Source: Paenirhizobium selenitireducens ATCC BAA-1503 (GTDB lineage Bacteria; Pseudomonadota; Alphaproteobacteria; Rhizobiales; Rhizobiaceae). Taken from it: 64,000 nt of DNA. This document shows, in pieces, positions 36,467 through 46,829 of the stretch. The notes below the pieces were generated by a model. That model was not told the DNA's origin. It made no database searches and saw only the letters and a list, made by a program, of their open reading frames with translations. Numbering within the stretch: position 1 is the first letter of the stretch; every line of letters begins with the position of its first letter. Made by a program: the position numbers and the translations under genes. The DNA lies in contig NZ_KI912495.1 in assembly GCF_000518785.1 (NCBI RefSeq), forward strand, positions 88,257-152,256. Direction: 5' to 3'.

Positions 36467-38020
36467 ATGCAGATGAATACAGTGACGGCCGGTGCGCTGG
36501 TTAACAGGGACCATGCACAGACGGCGCTCGGCGCCGTATGCTCCGATGCGGCAGGGGACAATTCCGAAATGAAGCATGATGTGCTGTTCGAGCGCTTCAG
36601 CCAGCGGCTGAAGGCGCAGGTCGGTCCCGATGTCTATGCCAGCTGGTTCGGTCGACTGAAGTTGCACTCCGCCTCGAAGAGCCTCGTGCGCCTGACGGTG
36701 CCGACGACTTTCCTCAAGTCGTGGATCAACAACCGTTACCTCGACCTGATCACCAGCATTTTCCAGCAGGAAGATCCGGCGATCCTGAAAGTCGAGATCC
36801 TGGTGCGCAGCGCAAGCCGCAACCTGAAGGCCCCGGCCGCCGACGAGCGTCCGGCAGCGGAAACGGCCCCCGCCGCGCCGACCCGCAAGTCTTCCGCCCA
36901 GTCGATCGGCCAGCTCGCAGGGCCTGTCGGCAATGCGCCGGCAACGCGCAGCACCCCGAACGGCCCGCTCTTCGGTTCGCCGCTCGACAGCCGCTATACC
37001 TTTGACGGCTATGTCGAAGGCGCGTCGAACCGCGTGGCCCTTGCCGCCGCCAAGACGATTGCCGAAGCCGGCGCCGGCGCCGTTCGCTTCAACCCGTTGT
37101 TCATTCACTCCTCCGTCGGGCTGGGCAAGACCCACCTGTTGCAGGCGATCGCCAATGCCGCCGTGCACAGCCCGCGCGCGCCGCGCGTCGTCTATCTGAC
37201 GGCCGAATATTTCATGTGGCGCTTTGCCACCGCGATCCGCGACAACGATGCCCTGACGCTCAAGGACTCGCTGCGCCATATCGACCTGTTGATTATCGAC
37301 GACATGCAGTTCCTGCAGGGCAAGATGATCCAGCACGAATTCTGCCATCTCCTCAACATGCTGCTCGACAGCGCCAAGCAGGTCGTCGTCGCCGCCGACC
37401 GCGCCCCCTGGGAGCTGGAATCGCTCGATCCGCGGGTGCGTTCGCGCCTCCAGGGTGGCGTTGCCATCGAGATGGAAGCGCCGGACTACGAGATGCGCCT
37501 GGAAATGCTGAAGAGCCGGCTTGATGCCGCCAAGAAGGACGACGCATCGCTCGACATTCCGCTGGAAATCCTGTCGCACGTCGCGCGCAACGTGACGAGC
37601 AGCGGCCGCGACCTGGAAGGCGCCTTCAACCAGCTGATCTTCCGCCGCTCCTTCGAGCCGAACCTGTCGGTCGAACGGGTCGACGAACTGCTCGCCCATC
37701 TGGTCGGCGCCGCCGAGCAGAAGCGCGTCCGTATCGAGGACATCCAGCGCATCGTCGCACGCCACTACAATGTCTCGCGCCAGGAACTGGTGTCGAACCG
37801 CCGCACCCGTGTCATCGTCAAGCCGCGCCAGATCGCCATGTATCTCGCCAAGACGCTGACGCCGCGCTCCTTTCCGGAAATCGGCCGCCGCTTTGGCGGG
37901 CGCGATCACACGACCGTGCTGCATGCGGTGCGCAAGATCGAGGAACTGGTCGGCGAGGACACCAAGCTCAGCCACGAGATCGAGCTGCTCAAGCGGCTGA
38001 TCAACGAAAACAACGCATGA
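36467..38020 (+). CDS. dnaA: Chromosomal replication initiator protein DnaA
   Basis: This 517-residue protein has the four DnaA domains: domain I with [15 protein letters not shown] near residue 52, a variable Ala/Pro-rich domain II (about 120-175), the AAA+ domain with Walker [11 protein letters not shown] near 217 and Walker [12 protein letters not shown] near 280, and the DNA-binding domain with [19 protein letters not shown] near 475. The residues before the P-loop read HSSVGLGK where most have GGVGLGK. AAGGCGG precedes the ATG at 36467; a later ATG at 36569 is the other option. Confidence 0.97.
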   Translation: MQMNTVTAGALVNRDHAQTALGAVCSDAAGDNSEMKHDVLFERFSQRLKAQVGPDVYASWFGRLKLHSASKSLVRLTVPTTFLKSWINNRYLDLITSIFQQEDPAILKVEILVRSASRNLKAPAADERPAAETAPAAPTRKSSAQSIGQLAGPVGNAPATRSTPNGPLFGSPLDSRYTFDGYVEGASNRVALAAAKTIAEAGAGAVRFNPLFIHSSVGLGKTHLLQAIANAAVHSPRAPRVVYLTAEYFMWRFATAIRDNDALTLKDSLRHIDLLIIDDMQFLQGKMIQHEFCHLLNMLLDSAKQVVVAADRAPWELESLDPRVRSRLQGGVAIEMEAPDYEMRLEMLKSRLDAAKKDDASLDIPLEILSHVARNVTSSGRDLEGAFNQLIFRRSFEPNLSVERVDELLAHLVGAAEQKRVRIEDIQRIVARHYNVSRQELVSNRRTRVIVKPRQIAMYLAKTLTPRSFPEIGRRFGGRDHTTVLHAVRKIEELVGEDTKLSHEIELLKRLINENNA

Positions 38021-38022
38021 CG

Positions 38023-38052
38023 GAAGGCCGGTGGAAACGCCGGCCTTCTTCG
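38023..38052 (+). terminator. Intrinsic terminator of dnaA
   Basis: GAAGGCCGG (38023-38031) and CCGGCCTTC (38040-38048) are exact reverse complements with an 8-base loop, followed by TTCGTT. It begins three bases after the dnaA stop. Confidence 0.8.
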
Positions 38053-38077
38053 TTGCGGCCAATCGCGGAGCCACGAC

Positions 38078-38671
38078 TTGGAGAACTCACCGGACAAGCC
38101 GATCGCCTTCTATGACGAGAACGCGGCCACCTATGCGGCCCGGCAACGCCAGGAACCGGTCGCGCGGCTGACGGCTTTCGCCGACCTGTTGCCGCCGGGC
38201 GGCACGATCCTGGAGCTCGGTTGCGGTGCGGGCGCTGACAGCGCATGGCTGATCGAACGCGGCTTTGCCGTGACGCCGACGGACGGTTCGGCCGCCATGG
38301 CGCGTGAGGCGGAGGCAAGGCTCGGGCTTCCCGTCCGGGTGATGCGCTTTTCCGGTCTGGACGAGGTGGCTGCCTATGACGGCGTCTGGGCCAATGCCTG
38401 CCTGCTGCACGTGCCCCGCGCCGAGCTTCCCGATGTCCTTCGCCGCATCCGCCGCGCGCTGAGGGACGGAGGCCACTTCCATGCAAGTTTCAAGGCAGGG
38501 GTCGAGGAGGGGGGCGATCGCTTCGGCCGCTACTACAATCGGCCCGACCAGGAATGGCTGACGGATGCCTATCTTCTCGCTGGATTTGCCACGCCCCGGA
38601 TAGAGACGGCGTCCGGCGGCGGCTATGACGGCGAGCCGACCGACTGGCTCCATGTCTGGGCGCGCGGCTGA
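38078..38671 (+). CDS. Class I SAM-dependent methyltransferase
   Basis: This 197-residue protein has the SAM-binding motif ILELGCGAGADSAW near residue 45, the acidic loop VTPTDGSAAMA near 65, and WANACLLHVPR near 107, as in UbiE/Tellurite-resistance-type small-molecule methyltransferases. The substrate is unknown. The start is TTG at 38078 with GGAG seven bases upstream; no ATG is available before the SAM motif. It follows dnaA by 57 bases, beyond a terminator. Confidence 0.82.
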   Translation: MENSPDKPIAFYDENAATYAARQRQEPVARLTAFADLLPPGGTILELGCGAGADSAWLIERGFAVTPTDGSAAMAREAEARLGLPVRVMRFSGLDEVAAYDGVWANACLLHVPRAELPDVLRRIRRALRDGGHFHASFKAGVEEGGDRFGRYYNRPDQEWLTDAYLLAGFATPRIETASGGGYDGEPTDWLHVWARG

Positions 38672-38697
38672 CCATGCCAGGCGCACCGCCGACCTTC

Positions 38698-39879
38698 TCA
38701 GCAGGCGAGATCGGCCACCACCGCGTCGAGGATCAGCATGCCCTTGGGCGTGCAGCGCAGCCGCGAATTGCCGAGCCTCTCGATGAAACCGTGTTCCAGT
38801 AAAGTCTGCTCGCGCACCGGATCCGGATCGCGGCCGGAAAGCTGCTGCCAGCGGGCAAGGTCCACGCCTTCGCGCAGCCGAAGCCCCATCAACAGCAGCT
38901 CGTCGGCCTGCTCGTCCGATCCCAGCAATTCCTGTTCGATCATGCCGTGGCCGTCGCGCTCGACGGCGGCAAGCCAGCCTTCCGGATTGCGTTCGGTCGC
39001 GGTCGCAAGCTTGTCGCGGCCGCGCGTCAGCCGACCGTGGGCGCCGGGGCCGATGCCGGCATAGTCGCCATAGCGCCAGTAGGTGAGGTTGTGCCGGCTT
39101 TCCGCGCCCGGGCGGGCATGGTTGGAAACCTCGTAGGCCGGAAGCCCTTCGCTTGCCGTGATTTCCTGCGTCGCCTCGTAGAGCAGTGCGGCCTGTTCTT
39201 CGTCCGGCACGATGAACTTGCCGGCCTTGTGCAGGCCGAAGAAGGCCGTGCCCTCCTCGATCGTCAGCTGGTAGAGCGACAGGTGGTCGACCGCATAGGA
39301 GATCGCCTGGCGAAGTTCCTTTTCCCAGGCCTCGACGGTCTGGTGCGGCCGGGCATAGATCAGGTCGAAGGACATGCGCGGAAAGATCTCGCGCGCCAGC
39401 CGGATCGCCTTCAAGGCATCCTCGACATCGTGCAGCCGGCCGAGGAACTTCAGGTCCGGATCGTTGAGCGCCTGCACGCCGAGCGAGGCGCGGTTGACGC
39501 CGGCTGCGCGATAGCCGCGAAAGCGGGTGGCCTCGACACTCGACGGATTGGCCTCCATGGTGATCTCGATGCCGTCGGGCACATGCCACTGGCGGGCAAT
39601 GCCGTCGAGGATCGCGCCGACGGTTGCCGGATCCATCAGCGAGGGCGTGCCGCCGCCGAGAAAGATGCTGGTGACGGTCTTGGGGCCGCTCAGCCGCCGC
39701 ATCTCCTCCATCTCCCGCAGGAAGGCGGAGACGAAGCGCGGCTGGTCGACCGGCTGGTGGCGGACATGGCTGTTGAAATCGCAATACGGGCACTTGGCCG
39801 CGCAGAACGGCCAGTGCACGTAAACGCCGAAGCCCGGTTCGCCGGTATCGGGCAGGAGAAGCGGCGGGGCCTCTAGCAT
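38698..39879 (-). CDS. hemW: HemW-type radical SAM heme chaperone (coproporphyrinogen oxidase-like)
   Basis: This 393-residue protein starts with YVHWPFCAAKCPYCDF, where the radical-SAM CxxxCxxC is followed at once by xF (Cys-Asp-Phe) as in HemW rather than HemN, which has a longer N-terminus. FLGGGTPSLM near residue 79 and GPGAHGRL near 290 are conserved. HemW transfers heme to apoproteins and does not act as an oxidase in studied species. It begins seven bases after rdgB. Confidence 0.92.
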   Translation of the reverse strand: MLEAPPLLLPDTGEPGFGVYVHWPFCAAKCPYCDFNSHVRHQPVDQPRFVSAFLREMEEMRRLSGPKTVTSIFLGGGTPSLMDPATVGAILDGIARQWHVPDGIEITMEANPSSVEATRFRGYRAAGVNRASLGVQALNDPDLKFLGRLHDVEDALKAIRLAREIFPRMSFDLIYARPHQTVEAWEKELRQAISYAVDHLSLYQLTIEEGTAFFGLHKAGKFIVPDEEQAALLYEATQEITASEGLPAYEVSNHARPGAESRHNLTYWRYGDYAGIGPGAHGRLTRGRDKLATATERNPEGWLAAVERDGHGMIEQELLGSDEQADELLLMGLRLREGVDLARWQQLSGRDPDPVREQTLLEHGFIERLGNSRLRCTPKGMLILDAVVADLAC

Positions 39880-39886
39880 CGGCGGC

Positions 39887-40531
39887 TCAGGCCTCCAGGC
39901 AGGTTTCGACGAAGATCTTGAAGGCGCGCGCCCGGTGGGAGAGAGCCTGCGCATCGCCGGGTTTCCAGCCATGCTTCTGTTCCGACGTCATCTCGCCGAA
40001 GGTGGTGTCGAAACCTTCAGGCTGGAAGACCGGATCGTAACCGAAGCCCTTGGTGCCGCGCGGCGGCCAGACGATCGTGCCCTCCACCTCGCCGCGAAAC
40101 ATCTCCGTGTGACCGTCGGGCCAGGCCAGGCACAGCACGCTGACGAAACGCCCGCTGCGCTGTTCGGGCGTGGTGACGCCGCGTTCGGCAAGAGCCTTTT
40201 CGACCTTCTCCATGGCCATGGCGAAATCGCGGCTGCCGTCCTCGCGCTCCGCCCAGTTGGCGGTGTAGACGCCGGGCGCCCCGTCGAGGGCATCGACGAC
40301 CAGGCCGGAATCGTCGGAGAGCGCCGGCATGCCGGCGGCGCGGGCTGAGGCCAGCGCCTTGATCGCGGCGTTTTCCTCGAAGGTCGTGCCGGTCTCGTCC
40401 GGTTCGGCGAACTTCAGTTCGGCGGCGCTCCGAGCGGAAAAGCCGAACGGGCCGATCAGGTCGGCGATCTCGGCGATCTTGCCGGCATTGTGGCTGGCGA
40501 CGACTATGGTGCGGGTGTCGAGCTTGCGCAT
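39887..40531 (-). CDS. rdgB: XTP/dITP diphosphatase (Ham1/RdgB)
   Basis: This 214-residue house-cleaning pyrophosphatase removes ITP, dITP and XTP. The substrate motif [11 protein letters not shown] is at residues 12-22, the metal-binding [12 protein letters not shown] is near 74, and FGYDPVF is near 158, with the C-terminal SHRARAF. The ATG at 40531 gives the usual N-terminus. A 15-residue longer frame has no ribosome site. Confidence 0.95.
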   Translation of the reverse strand: MRKLDTRTIVVASHNAGKIAEIADLIGPFGFSARSAAELKFAEPDETGTTFEENAAIKALASARAAGMPALSDDSGLVVDALDGAPGVYTANWAEREDGSRDFAMAMEKVEKALAERGVTTPEQRSGRFVSVLCLAWPDGHTEMFRGEVEGTIVWPPRGTKGFGYDPVFQPEGFDTTFGEMTSEQKHGWKPGDAQALSHRARAFKIFVETCLEA

Positions 40532-40542
40532 GCGGTCAAATC

Positions 40543-40959
40543 CTATTCGAGGTTCCAGAGCCTGGGCTCTGCGCATTCCAGGCTGTTGCCGGCCGGATCG
40601 CGGAAGTAGATGGAACGCGCTCCGTTCGACCAGCAGAAGTCCGATTCCACCGGCACGCCCGCTGCCTGCAGCCGCGCGACGATCCCGTCCATCTGCTCGC
40701 CGCGCACGCGGAAGCAGACATGGCCGGGTCCGGTCGCCCCATGGCTTGGCACCGGCAGGGCGCCGGCCGGGACGGGCTTTGCCGTCTCGGCCGGGTTGAA
40801 GATCAGGAGGATGCCGGGTCCGCAGCGGTAGAAGAGATGCCGATTTGCCTGCCGGGTCACCTTTTCCAGGCCGAGCACGCCGCCATAGAAAGCCTCCGCC
40901 GCATCGAGGTCAGCGGCGTAGATCGCTGTCTCCAGGATACCGTCCAAGGGCTGCGCCAC
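40543..40959 (-). CDS. VOC family (glyoxalase/bleomycin resistance-like) protein
   Basis: This 138-residue protein shows the paired beta-alpha-beta-beta-beta units of the VOC fold: [21 protein letters not shown] at the start, GPGHVCFRV in the middle and [17 protein letters not shown] at the end, with His and Glu residues placed for a metal. Substrate unknown. It lies between rph and rdgB, all on the minus strand, with gaps of 27 and 11 bases. Confidence 0.87.
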   Translation of the reverse strand: MAQPLDGILETAIYAADLDAAEAFYGGVLGLEKVTRQANRHLFYRCGPGILLIFNPAETAKPVPAGALPVPSHGATGPGHVCFRVRGEQMDGIVARLQAAGVPVESDFCWSNGARSIYFRDPAGNSLECAEPRLWNLE

Positions 40960-40986
40960 GTCTCCCGTTCCTCTGGTCTGTCTCGC

Positions 40987-41703
40987 CTAGAGCAGGGCCT
41001 GCTTCTGCATCTCGACAAGTTCGCCGATACCACCGCGGGCAAGCCGCATCAGCGTCAGGAATTCCTCTTCGGAGAACGGCGCGCCTTCGGCGGTGCCCTG
41101 TACCTCGACGATCGCGCCGGAGCCGGTCATGACGAAATTGGCGTCGGTTTCGGCTGCCGAATCTTCCAGATAGTCGAGGTCGATGACCGGCTGGTTGGCG
41201 AAGATGCCGCAGGAAATGGCCGCGACGTGGTCTTTCAGGACCTTCTCGACCTTCACCATGTTGCGGGTTTCCATCCATTTCAGGCAGTCGTGCAACGCAA
41301 TCCACGCACCGGTGATCGATGCCGTGCGGGTGCCGCCATCGGCCTGGATCACGTCGCAGTCAAGCGTGATCTGGCGCTCGCCGAGCGCTTCGAGATCAAC
41401 GATGGCGCGCAGCGAGCGGCCAATCAGCCGCTGGATTTCCTGCGTGCGGCCGCCCTGCTTGCCGGCTGCGGCCTCGCGCTTCATGCGGTCGCCGGTGGCG
41501 CGCGGCAGCATGCCGTATTCGGCCGTGACCCAGCCCTTGCCGCTGTTGCGCAGCCACGGTGGGGTCTTTTCCTCGAGGCTCGCAGTGCACAGCACATGCG
41601 TGTCGCCGAACTTGACGAGGCAGGAACCCTCCGCGTGCTTGGAAAAATTGCGCTCGAAGGACACCTTGCGCATTTGGTCGGTTTTTCTGCCTGATGGCCG
41701 CAT
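40987..41703 (-). CDS. rph: Ribonuclease PH
   Basis: This 238-residue phosphorolytic exonuclease trims tRNA 3' ends. [17 protein letters not shown] at the start, [11 protein letters not shown] near 61, [15 protein letters not shown] near 120 and the C-terminal GTAEGAPFS are all as in RNase PH. It is full length, unlike the frame-shifted version of some laboratory E. coli strains. It is divergent from hrcA. Confidence 0.97.
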   Translation of the reverse strand: MRPSGRKTDQMRKVSFERNFSKHAEGSCLVKFGDTHVLCTASLEEKTPPWLRNSGKGWVTAEYGMLPRATGDRMKREAAAGKQGGRTQEIQRLIGRSLRAIVDLEALGERQITLDCDVIQADGGTRTASITGAWIALHDCLKWMETRNMVKVEKVLKDHVAAISCGIFANQPVIDLDYLEDSAAETDANFVMTGSGAIVEVQGTAEGAPFSEEEFLTLMRLARGGIGELVEMQKQALL

Positions 41704-41847
41704 TGCCCACTCCTTGGATCGTTAGTGGCCTTCTACGGTCCGTGGTTGCGATTTGCAAAGAAAAACCATGGAGCAGGCCGATTCCGGCGGAACTTGACGA
41801 AATTCCCCATTGGTGATCGGTGCCGGAGTGACTATATTTCAGCACAA

Positions 41848-41879
41848 TGACAGACCAACCAAGCCTGCGCGACGAATGA
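41848..41879 (+). other. Possible short leader ORF overlapping the hrcA start
   Basis: ATG at 41848 begins a 10-codon frame ([10 protein letters not shown]) whose TGA at 41877-41879 overlaps the hrcA ATG at 41876. Neither start has a convincing ribosome site, so coupling is a possibility rather than a finding of fact. Confidence 0.2.
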
Positions 41880-42964
41880 AATCTCCGACGTCACTGTCCA
41901 AGGACGTGGCAGCCTCCCTGGATGATCGCTCCCGGGAGGTCTTTCGGCGTATCGTCGAGACCTATCTCGAATCCGGCGATCCGCTCGGCTCGCGCAACCT
42001 GTCCCGCCTCCTGTCCACGTCGCTGTCGCCCGCATCGGTGCGCAATGTGATGGCCGACCTCGAGGATCTGGGGTTGATCTATTCCCCGCATATCAGCGCC
42101 GGGCGCCTGCCGACGCAGCAGGGACTGCGCTTCTTCGTCGATGCCTTCATGCAGGTCGGCGATCTGACCGCCGAGGAACGCGGCAGCATCGAGCGGCAGA
42201 TCCGCCCGCCGGGTCCCGCCCAGCCGATGGAAAGCCTGCTCACCGAGGCAAGCCGCATGCTGTCCGGCCTGTCGCGCGGCGCGGGTCTGGTCATCTCGGC
42301 CAAGAACGACCCCATCCTCAAGCATGTCGAATTCATCCGGCTCGAGCCCACAAAGGCGCTTGCCGTGCTGGTCGGCGAGCATAACCAGGTCGAAAACCGC
42401 ATCATCGACCTGCCGGCCGGCATTACCGCCTCTCAGCTGACCGAGGCCGCCAATTTCCTCAACGCCAACATGACAGGCCAGACACTGCCCGAACTGCGCA
42501 CCCAGCTCGTGCGGTTGAAGCAGCAGGTGGCCGGCGAACTCGATACCCTGTCGCAGGATCTGGTGGAGCGCGGCCTTGCCGTCTGGTCCGGCGGCAGCGA
42601 CGAGGAAAAGCCGACGCGGCTGATCGTGCGCGGCCGTGCCAATCTGCTGGAAGGGCTCGCCGGCTCCGAGGACATCGACCGGCTGCGGCTGCTGTTCGAC
42701 GATCTGGAGCGCAAGGAAAGCCTGATCGAGATCCTCAATCTCGCCGAAAGCGGTCCCGGCGTGCGCATCTTCATCGGCTCCGAAAACAAGCTGTTTTCGC
42801 TGTCCGGCTCGTCGCTGATCGTCGCGCCCTATCGCGACGGCGAGGACCGGATCGTCGGCGCGGTCGGCGTCATCGGTCCGACGCGGCTCAACTATTCCCG
42901 CATCGTGCCGATGGTCGACTACACGGCCCAGCTGATGGCGCGATTGTCGCGGACGGGGCTGTAG
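41876..42964 (+). CDS. hrcA: Heat-inducible transcription repressor HrcA
   Basis: This 362-residue repressor binds CIRCE operators of chaperone genes. It has an N-terminal winged helix ([32 protein letters not shown] in parts near 35-66) and [16 protein letters not shown], a GAF-like dimer domain, and the C-terminal [19 protein letters not shown] chose the ATG at 41876; the longer frame from 41810 has no clear ribosome site. It precedes grpE by 99 bases, the usual alphaproteobacterial order. Confidence 0.94.
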   Translation: MKSPTSLSKDVAASLDDRSREVFRRIVETYLESGDPLGSRNLSRLLSTSLSPASVRNVMADLEDLGLIYSPHISAGRLPTQQGLRFFVDAFMQVGDLTAEERGSIERQIRPPGPAQPMESLLTEASRMLSGLSRGAGLVISAKNDPILKHVEFIRLEPTKALAVLVGEHNQVENRIIDLPAGITASQLTEAANFLNANMTGQTLPELRTQLVRLKQQVAGELDTLSQDLVERGLAVWSGGSDEEKPTRLIVRGRANLLEGLAGSEDIDRLRLLFDDLERKESLIEILNLAESGPGVRIFIGSENKLFSLSGSSLIVAPYRDGEDRIVGAVGVIGPTRLNYSRIVPMVDYTAQLMARLSRTGL

Positions 42965-43063
42965 CCCGCCGGGCTCCAGACTTCTTTCGCCCAAGCCTTG
43001 ATTTTTCCACCTTAAACCCTGATATCGGGCAGGAATTCCAAACACTGTCACTCGGAGGACGTC

Positions 43064-43684
43064 ATGACCGACGAAGCCAACAACAACGGACCTGACGCAA
43101 CGGCCGGCGAGACGGCCGCAGCCGACATGGCGCAGGACGCAGCCAACATGGCCGGCAATGAACCGGTCGATCCGTTGGAAGCGCTGAAGGCCGAAAATGC
43201 CGAACTGCGCGACCGTTTCCTGCGGCTGGCTGCGGAGATGGACAACCTGCGTCGCCGCACCGAACGCGAGCTGAAGGATGCCAAGACCTATGCCGTCACC
43301 GGCTTTGCCCGTGACATGCTGGCGGTCTCCGACAATCTGCGCCGCGCGCTCGAAGCCCTGCCGGATGAAGCCCGCGCCGCTGCTGATGCCGGCCTTTCGG
43401 CCCTGGTCGAAGGCGTGGAGATGACCGAGCGCGGCATGCTCTCGACGCTCGAGCGCCACGGCGTTCGCAAGATCGACGCCGAAGGCCAGAAGTTCGATCC
43501 GAACTTCCATCAGGCGATGTTCGAAATTCCCAATCCGGACGTGCCGAACAACACCGTCGTGCAGGTGGTCCAGGCCGGCTACGCGATCGGCGACCGGGTG
43601 CTTCGCCCGGCCATGGTCGGCGTTGCCAAGGGTGGCCCGAAGGCCGAGGCCAACGGCGAGGCCGCGGACGCCAGGAACGCCTGA
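43064..43684 (+). CDS. grpE: Nucleotide exchange factor GrpE
   Basis: This 206-residue protein has an acidic, Ala/Asn-rich N-terminus (about 1-40), a long helical coiled-coil with [25 protein letters not shown] in parts near 46-70, and a C-terminal beta domain with [16 protein letters not shown] and [23 protein letters not shown]. It releases ADP from DnaK. CGGAGGA precedes the ATG. Confidence 0.96.
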   Translation: MTDEANNNGPDATAGETAAADMAQDAANMAGNEPVDPLEALKAENAELRDRFLRLAAEMDNLRRRTERELKDAKTYAVTGFARDMLAVSDNLRRALEALPDEARAAADAGLSALVEGVEMTERGMLSTLERHGVRKIDAEGQKFDPNFHQAMFEIPNPDVPNNTVVQVVQAGYAIGDRVLRPAMVGVAKGGPKAEANGEAADARNA

Positions 43685-43707
43685 TCCGCCGGACCGGACG
43701 ATTAAAC

Positions 43708-43735
43708 AAAAAAAGCGCCCATCGGGCGCTTTTTT
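43708..43735. terminator. Bidirectional intrinsic terminator between grpE and ptsN
   Basis: AAAAAAGCGCCC and GGGCGCTTTTTT form a stem around a 3-base loop (ATC, 43721-43723). The A run on one side and T run on the other serve both converging genes: it lies 24 bases after grpE and 22 bases after ptsN. Confidence 0.93.
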
Positions 43736-43756
43736 CTTGCTGTCTTGTCTGTGCGA

Positions 43757-44221
43757 TCAGGCGGCGTTCGACGCCTGTTCCTCGTTGAGGAAGGCATAGA
43801 TGGCCGACGCGGAATCGGTCGCGCGCAGCTTGGCCACCAGATCCTGGTCGCGCAGGACGCGGGCGATGCGCGACAGCGCCTTCAGATGATCGGCGCCGGC
43901 CCCTTCGGGCGCAAGCAGCAGGAACACGAGATCGACCGGCTGGTCGTCAAGGGCCTCGAAGTCGACCGCTGTCTCCAGCCGCGCGAAGATGCCGGTAATG
44001 GTGTGGATGCGATTGAGCTTGCCGTGCGGAATGGCGATACCGTTGCCCACCCCGGTGGAGCCGAGCCGCTCGCGCTGCAGGATGACGTCGAAGATTTCCC
44101 GCTCGGGAATGCCGGTCAGCTTCGCGGCCTTGGCCGCCAATTCCTGCAGCAACTGCTTCTTGGAATTTACCCGAAGGGCGGGAACGACCGCATCTTGTTG
44201 CAGCAAATCTGCCAAGGCCAT
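43757..44221 (-). CDS. ptsN: Nitrogen-related PTS EIIA protein PtsN (EIIA-Ntr)
   Basis: This 154-residue EIIA protein carries the phospho-histidine in GIAIPHGKL near residue 66 and LVFLLLAPEGAGADHLKALS with a second conserved His near 117. It is the terminal acceptor of the PTS-Ntr chain and regulates potassium uptake and carbon-nitrogen balance in rhizobia. The ATG at 44221 has AAGGA upstream and gives the usual MALADLL start. It is the last gene of the lpt-rpoN-hpf cluster. Confidence 0.95.
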   Translation of the reverse strand: MALADLLQQDAVVPALRVNSKKQLLQELAAKAAKLTGIPEREIFDVILQRERLGSTGVGNGIAIPHGKLNRIHTITGIFARLETAVDFEALDDQPVDLVFLLLAPEGAGADHLKALSRIARVLRDQDLVAKLRATDSASAIYAFLNEEQASNAA

Positions 44222-44292
44222 TTCAAAATCCTTCATGCCGCCGAGACAAGGTGAAGCAAGCGGCGGCGGACCGCCGCTTGCCATTGGGCTCT

Positions 44293-44877
44293 TCAGCCCT
44301 TGATGTTGGCGGAATCGATCCATCCGATATTGCCGTCGGTGCGACGGTAGACGATGTTGACTTCCTGATTGCCCGGGCTGCGGAACAGCAGGACCGGTTC
44401 GTCGGTCATGTCGAGCGCCATGACGGCATTGGCCACCGACATGGTGCGCAGCCGCTTGGTGCTTTCGGCGACGATCGTCGGCGCGTAATCCTCAGGCACT
44501 TCATCATGTTCGTCCGGCACTGCGTCCATCACCGTGTAGGCGATCTCGATCGACGGGTTGGACTGGTTGGCCGGGTGGTGATCCTTGAGCTTGCGCTTGT
44601 AGCGGCGCAGGCGCTTCTCGATACGGTCTGCCGCCATGTCGAAAGCGATCTGCGGATCATTGGCGGAACCGGTGGCCTGCAGGTTGGCACCCGCGTCCAG
44701 GTGCACCATGCAATCGGCCACGAACTGCGCTGCAGCGGCTGCCGACTTGGTCACGGTAACCTGACCCGAATACCCTCCGTCGAAGTACTTCGTGACGGCG
44801 TCCTCGACCCGCTCACCGATCTTCTGCCGGAAAGCATCGCCGATTTCCATATGTTTGCCGGATACACGAACACTCAT
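44293..44877 (-). CDS. hpf: Ribosome hibernation promoting factor, long form
   Basis: This 194-residue protein joins an N-terminal HPF/YfiA fold (MSVRVSGKHMEIGDAFR to KRLRRYKRKLKDHH, about 1-100) to a C-terminal dimerisation domain (SVANAVMALDMTDEPVLLFRS, about 130-194), the long-HPF layout that forms 100S ribosome dimers. The ATG at 44877 has AAGGGAAA upstream. Within the rpoN cluster it has its own predicted promoter. Confidence 0.95.
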   Translation of the reverse strand: MSVRVSGKHMEIGDAFRQKIGERVEDAVTKYFDGGYSGQVTVTKSAAAAAQFVADCMVHLDAGANLQATGSANDPQIAFDMAADRIEKRLRRYKRKLKDHHPANQSNPSIEIAYTVMDAVPDEHDEVPEDYAPTIVAESTKRLRTMSVANAVMALDMTDEPVLLFRSPGNQEVNIVYRRTDGNIGWIDSANIKG

Positions 44878-45035
44878 GGCGTTTCCCTTCTTATCATTGG
44901 TTGGCGAAATCAGTTTACGCCAAGCCCCTTCCGCATCCAAGCTTTTCGAGCGCTAATGTCGGTTCGTTTCCTGTGTGCCGGGCGGGTGCTGGGGATAAGT
45001 CGGACCGTCTGTTAACCCGTGTCGATCGCGGCGGG

Positions 45036-45064
45036 CTTCTAGCCCCGCAGTCTGCAAAAGTCAA
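45036..45064 (-). promoter_or_regulatory. Predicted sigma-70-type promoter of hpf-ptsN
   Basis: On the minus strand TTGACT (45059-45064), a 17-base spacer and TAGAAG (45036-45041) resemble a vegetative promoter. It lies in the 231-base gap between rpoN and hpf and leaves a leader of about 150 bases. Confidence 0.5.
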
Positions 45065-45108
45065 CGTCTTCTTAACTTTTCCTCAACCTGACCGGAATTT
45101 GCGCAATC

Positions 45109-46677
45109 CTAAATTGCCGAGACCCTGGCAATCGCCCGCTTCTCGCGCCGCCGCTGCACCGAGGACGGGATGTTCATCGCCTCGCGGTATTTTGCCACGG
45201 TCCGTCGCGCCAGATCGACGCCCGAGGACTTCAGGGTATGCACGATATCGTCGTCGGACAGCACCGCTTCCGGGCTTTCCTGGGCGATCATCGTGCGGAT
45301 CCGGTGGCGCACCGCCTCGGCCGAGTGATTGTCGCCGCCTTCAGCCGAATTGATCGAGACGCTGAAGAAATACTTGAGCTCGAACAGCCCGCGCGGGGTC
45401 AGCATGTATTTGTTCGACGTCACCCGGCTGACCGTCGATTCGTGCATCTTGATCGCGTCGGCCACGGTCTTGAGATTGAGCGGGCGCAGATGATCGACGC
45501 CGTGTTGCAGGAAGGCGTCCTGCTGCCGGACGATTTCGCACGCCACCTTGACGATCGTGCGGGCGCGCTGGTCGAGGCTGCGCGTCAGCCAATTGGCGTT
45601 CTGCAGGCATTCCGAGAGGAAGGCCTGGTCCTTGTCGGAGGCCTTGCTGCCCTTGCCCACCGCCGTCACGTAATTCTGGTTGACCAGAATGCGGGGCAGG
45701 GCATCCGGATTGAGCTCGACCTGCCAGGTGCAGTTCGGCGCCGGGCGCACGACGATATCCGGTATGACCGATTCGAGAATGGTGTTCTCGAAGCCGCTGC
45801 CGGGCTTCGGGTTCAGCTTGCGGATCTCGGCCAGCATGTCGATGAGATCTTCCTCGTCGACGCCGCAGAGTTTCTTCAGGGTGTTGAAATCGCGCTTGGC
45901 GAGCAGTTCGAGATTGTCGACCAGCGCCTGCATAGCCGGGTCCAGTCGGTTGCGCTGTCTGAGCTGGATAGAGAGGCATTCGCTCAAGGATCGGGCAAAT
46001 ATCCCTGGCGGGTCGAGGTTCTGCAGGATGTCCAGAACGGCCGAAACGCGTTCGACGTCGTCGCCGAGGCGGGCCGCGACCTCGGCCAGATCGGCGCGCA
46101 GGTAGCCGGCCTCATCGAGATGATCGGTAAGGACCGCGGCGATCAGGCGATCACCCGGCTTGGCAAGGGCGAAGGGAACCTGCTGGTTGAGATGGTCGCG
46201 AATGCTGATCTGGCCCGCGACGAAATCATCAAGGTCGTAGCCTTCCCCCGATTCCGAGCCGGCACCGGGCATCGACTTCCACTGGCCGAGCAGTTCCGGA
46301 GCGTCGGCCCGGGTGGCGGTGCCCTCGTCGGAAAGCGCGCTGTCGAAGTTGGAGTCGAGACGGTCGTTGAGGCTGTTGCCATGGCCCGGCTCGTACCATT
46401 CGCTGTCCAGCGAAGCGCCCGGACTGCCTTCGTCGCTCGCATTGTTGTCGGCCTGGGCGGTCGACTGTGCTTCGTCATTGCCGCCGGATCGTGACTCCCC
46501 GGTCGGTTCTCCGTCATCCGACGCCATCTCGAGCAGCGGATTCTTCTCCACCTCCTGCGAGATGAAATGAATCAGTTCGAGATGGGTCATCTGCAGCAAC
46601 TGGATGGATTGCATCAGTTGCGGTGTCATGACCAGGGACTGGTTCTGGCGCAGGAATAGGTTGGCCGACAAAGCCAT
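45109..46677 (-). CDS. rpoN: RNA polymerase sigma-54 factor RpoN
   Basis: This 522-residue sigma factor has the glutamine-rich activator region I (LRQNQSLVMTPQLMQSIQLLQM in parts, residues 8-30), an acidic region II (about 55-125), the core-binding domain, a helix-turn-helix, and the RpoN box ARRTVAKYRE near residue 498. It directs enhancer-dependent transcription of nitrogen, transport and motility genes. The position between lptB and hpf is the standard proteobacterial one. Confidence 0.97.
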   Translation of the reverse strand: MALSANLFLRQNQSLVMTPQLMQSIQLLQMTHLELIHFISQEVEKNPLLEMASDDGEPTGESRSGGNDEAQSTAQADNNASDEGSPGASLDSEWYEPGHGNSLNDRLDSNFDSALSDEGTATRADAPELLGQWKSMPGAGSESGEGYDLDDFVAGQISIRDHLNQQVPFALAKPGDRLIAAVLTDHLDEAGYLRADLAEVAARLGDDVERVSAVLDILQNLDPPGIFARSLSECLSIQLRQRNRLDPAMQALVDNLELLAKRDFNTLKKLCGVDEEDLIDMLAEIRKLNPKPGSGFENTILESVIPDIVVRPAPNCTWQVELNPDALPRILVNQNYVTAVGKGSKASDKDQAFLSECLQNANWLTRSLDQRARTIVKVACEIVRQQDAFLQHGVDHLRPLNLKTVADAIKMHESTVSRVTSNKYMLTPRGLFELKYFFSVSINSAEGGDNHSAEAVRHRIRTMIAQESPEAVLSDDDIVHTLKSSGVDLARRTVAKYREAMNIPSSVQRRREKRAIARVSAI

Positions 46678-46829
46678 GCGGACGCGAAACTCCCCTACAT
46701 TCCCCTGGAATCTCCAGCGCGATGGTGCCGAAAATTCCGCAAAACTCCACTTGGCCCAAAAATTGCTTTTTTGAGGCGTTTGGTCAAGCCGAACCGTGGA
46801 GGGCGGGTGAATTTCTTAAGTAGGGGGTG

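Noticed and set aside
41793..41811. Heat-shock sigma-32 promoter before hrcA (CTTGACG and CCCCATT)
   Set aside because: Both boxes look right, but the distance between them is about eight bases too short.
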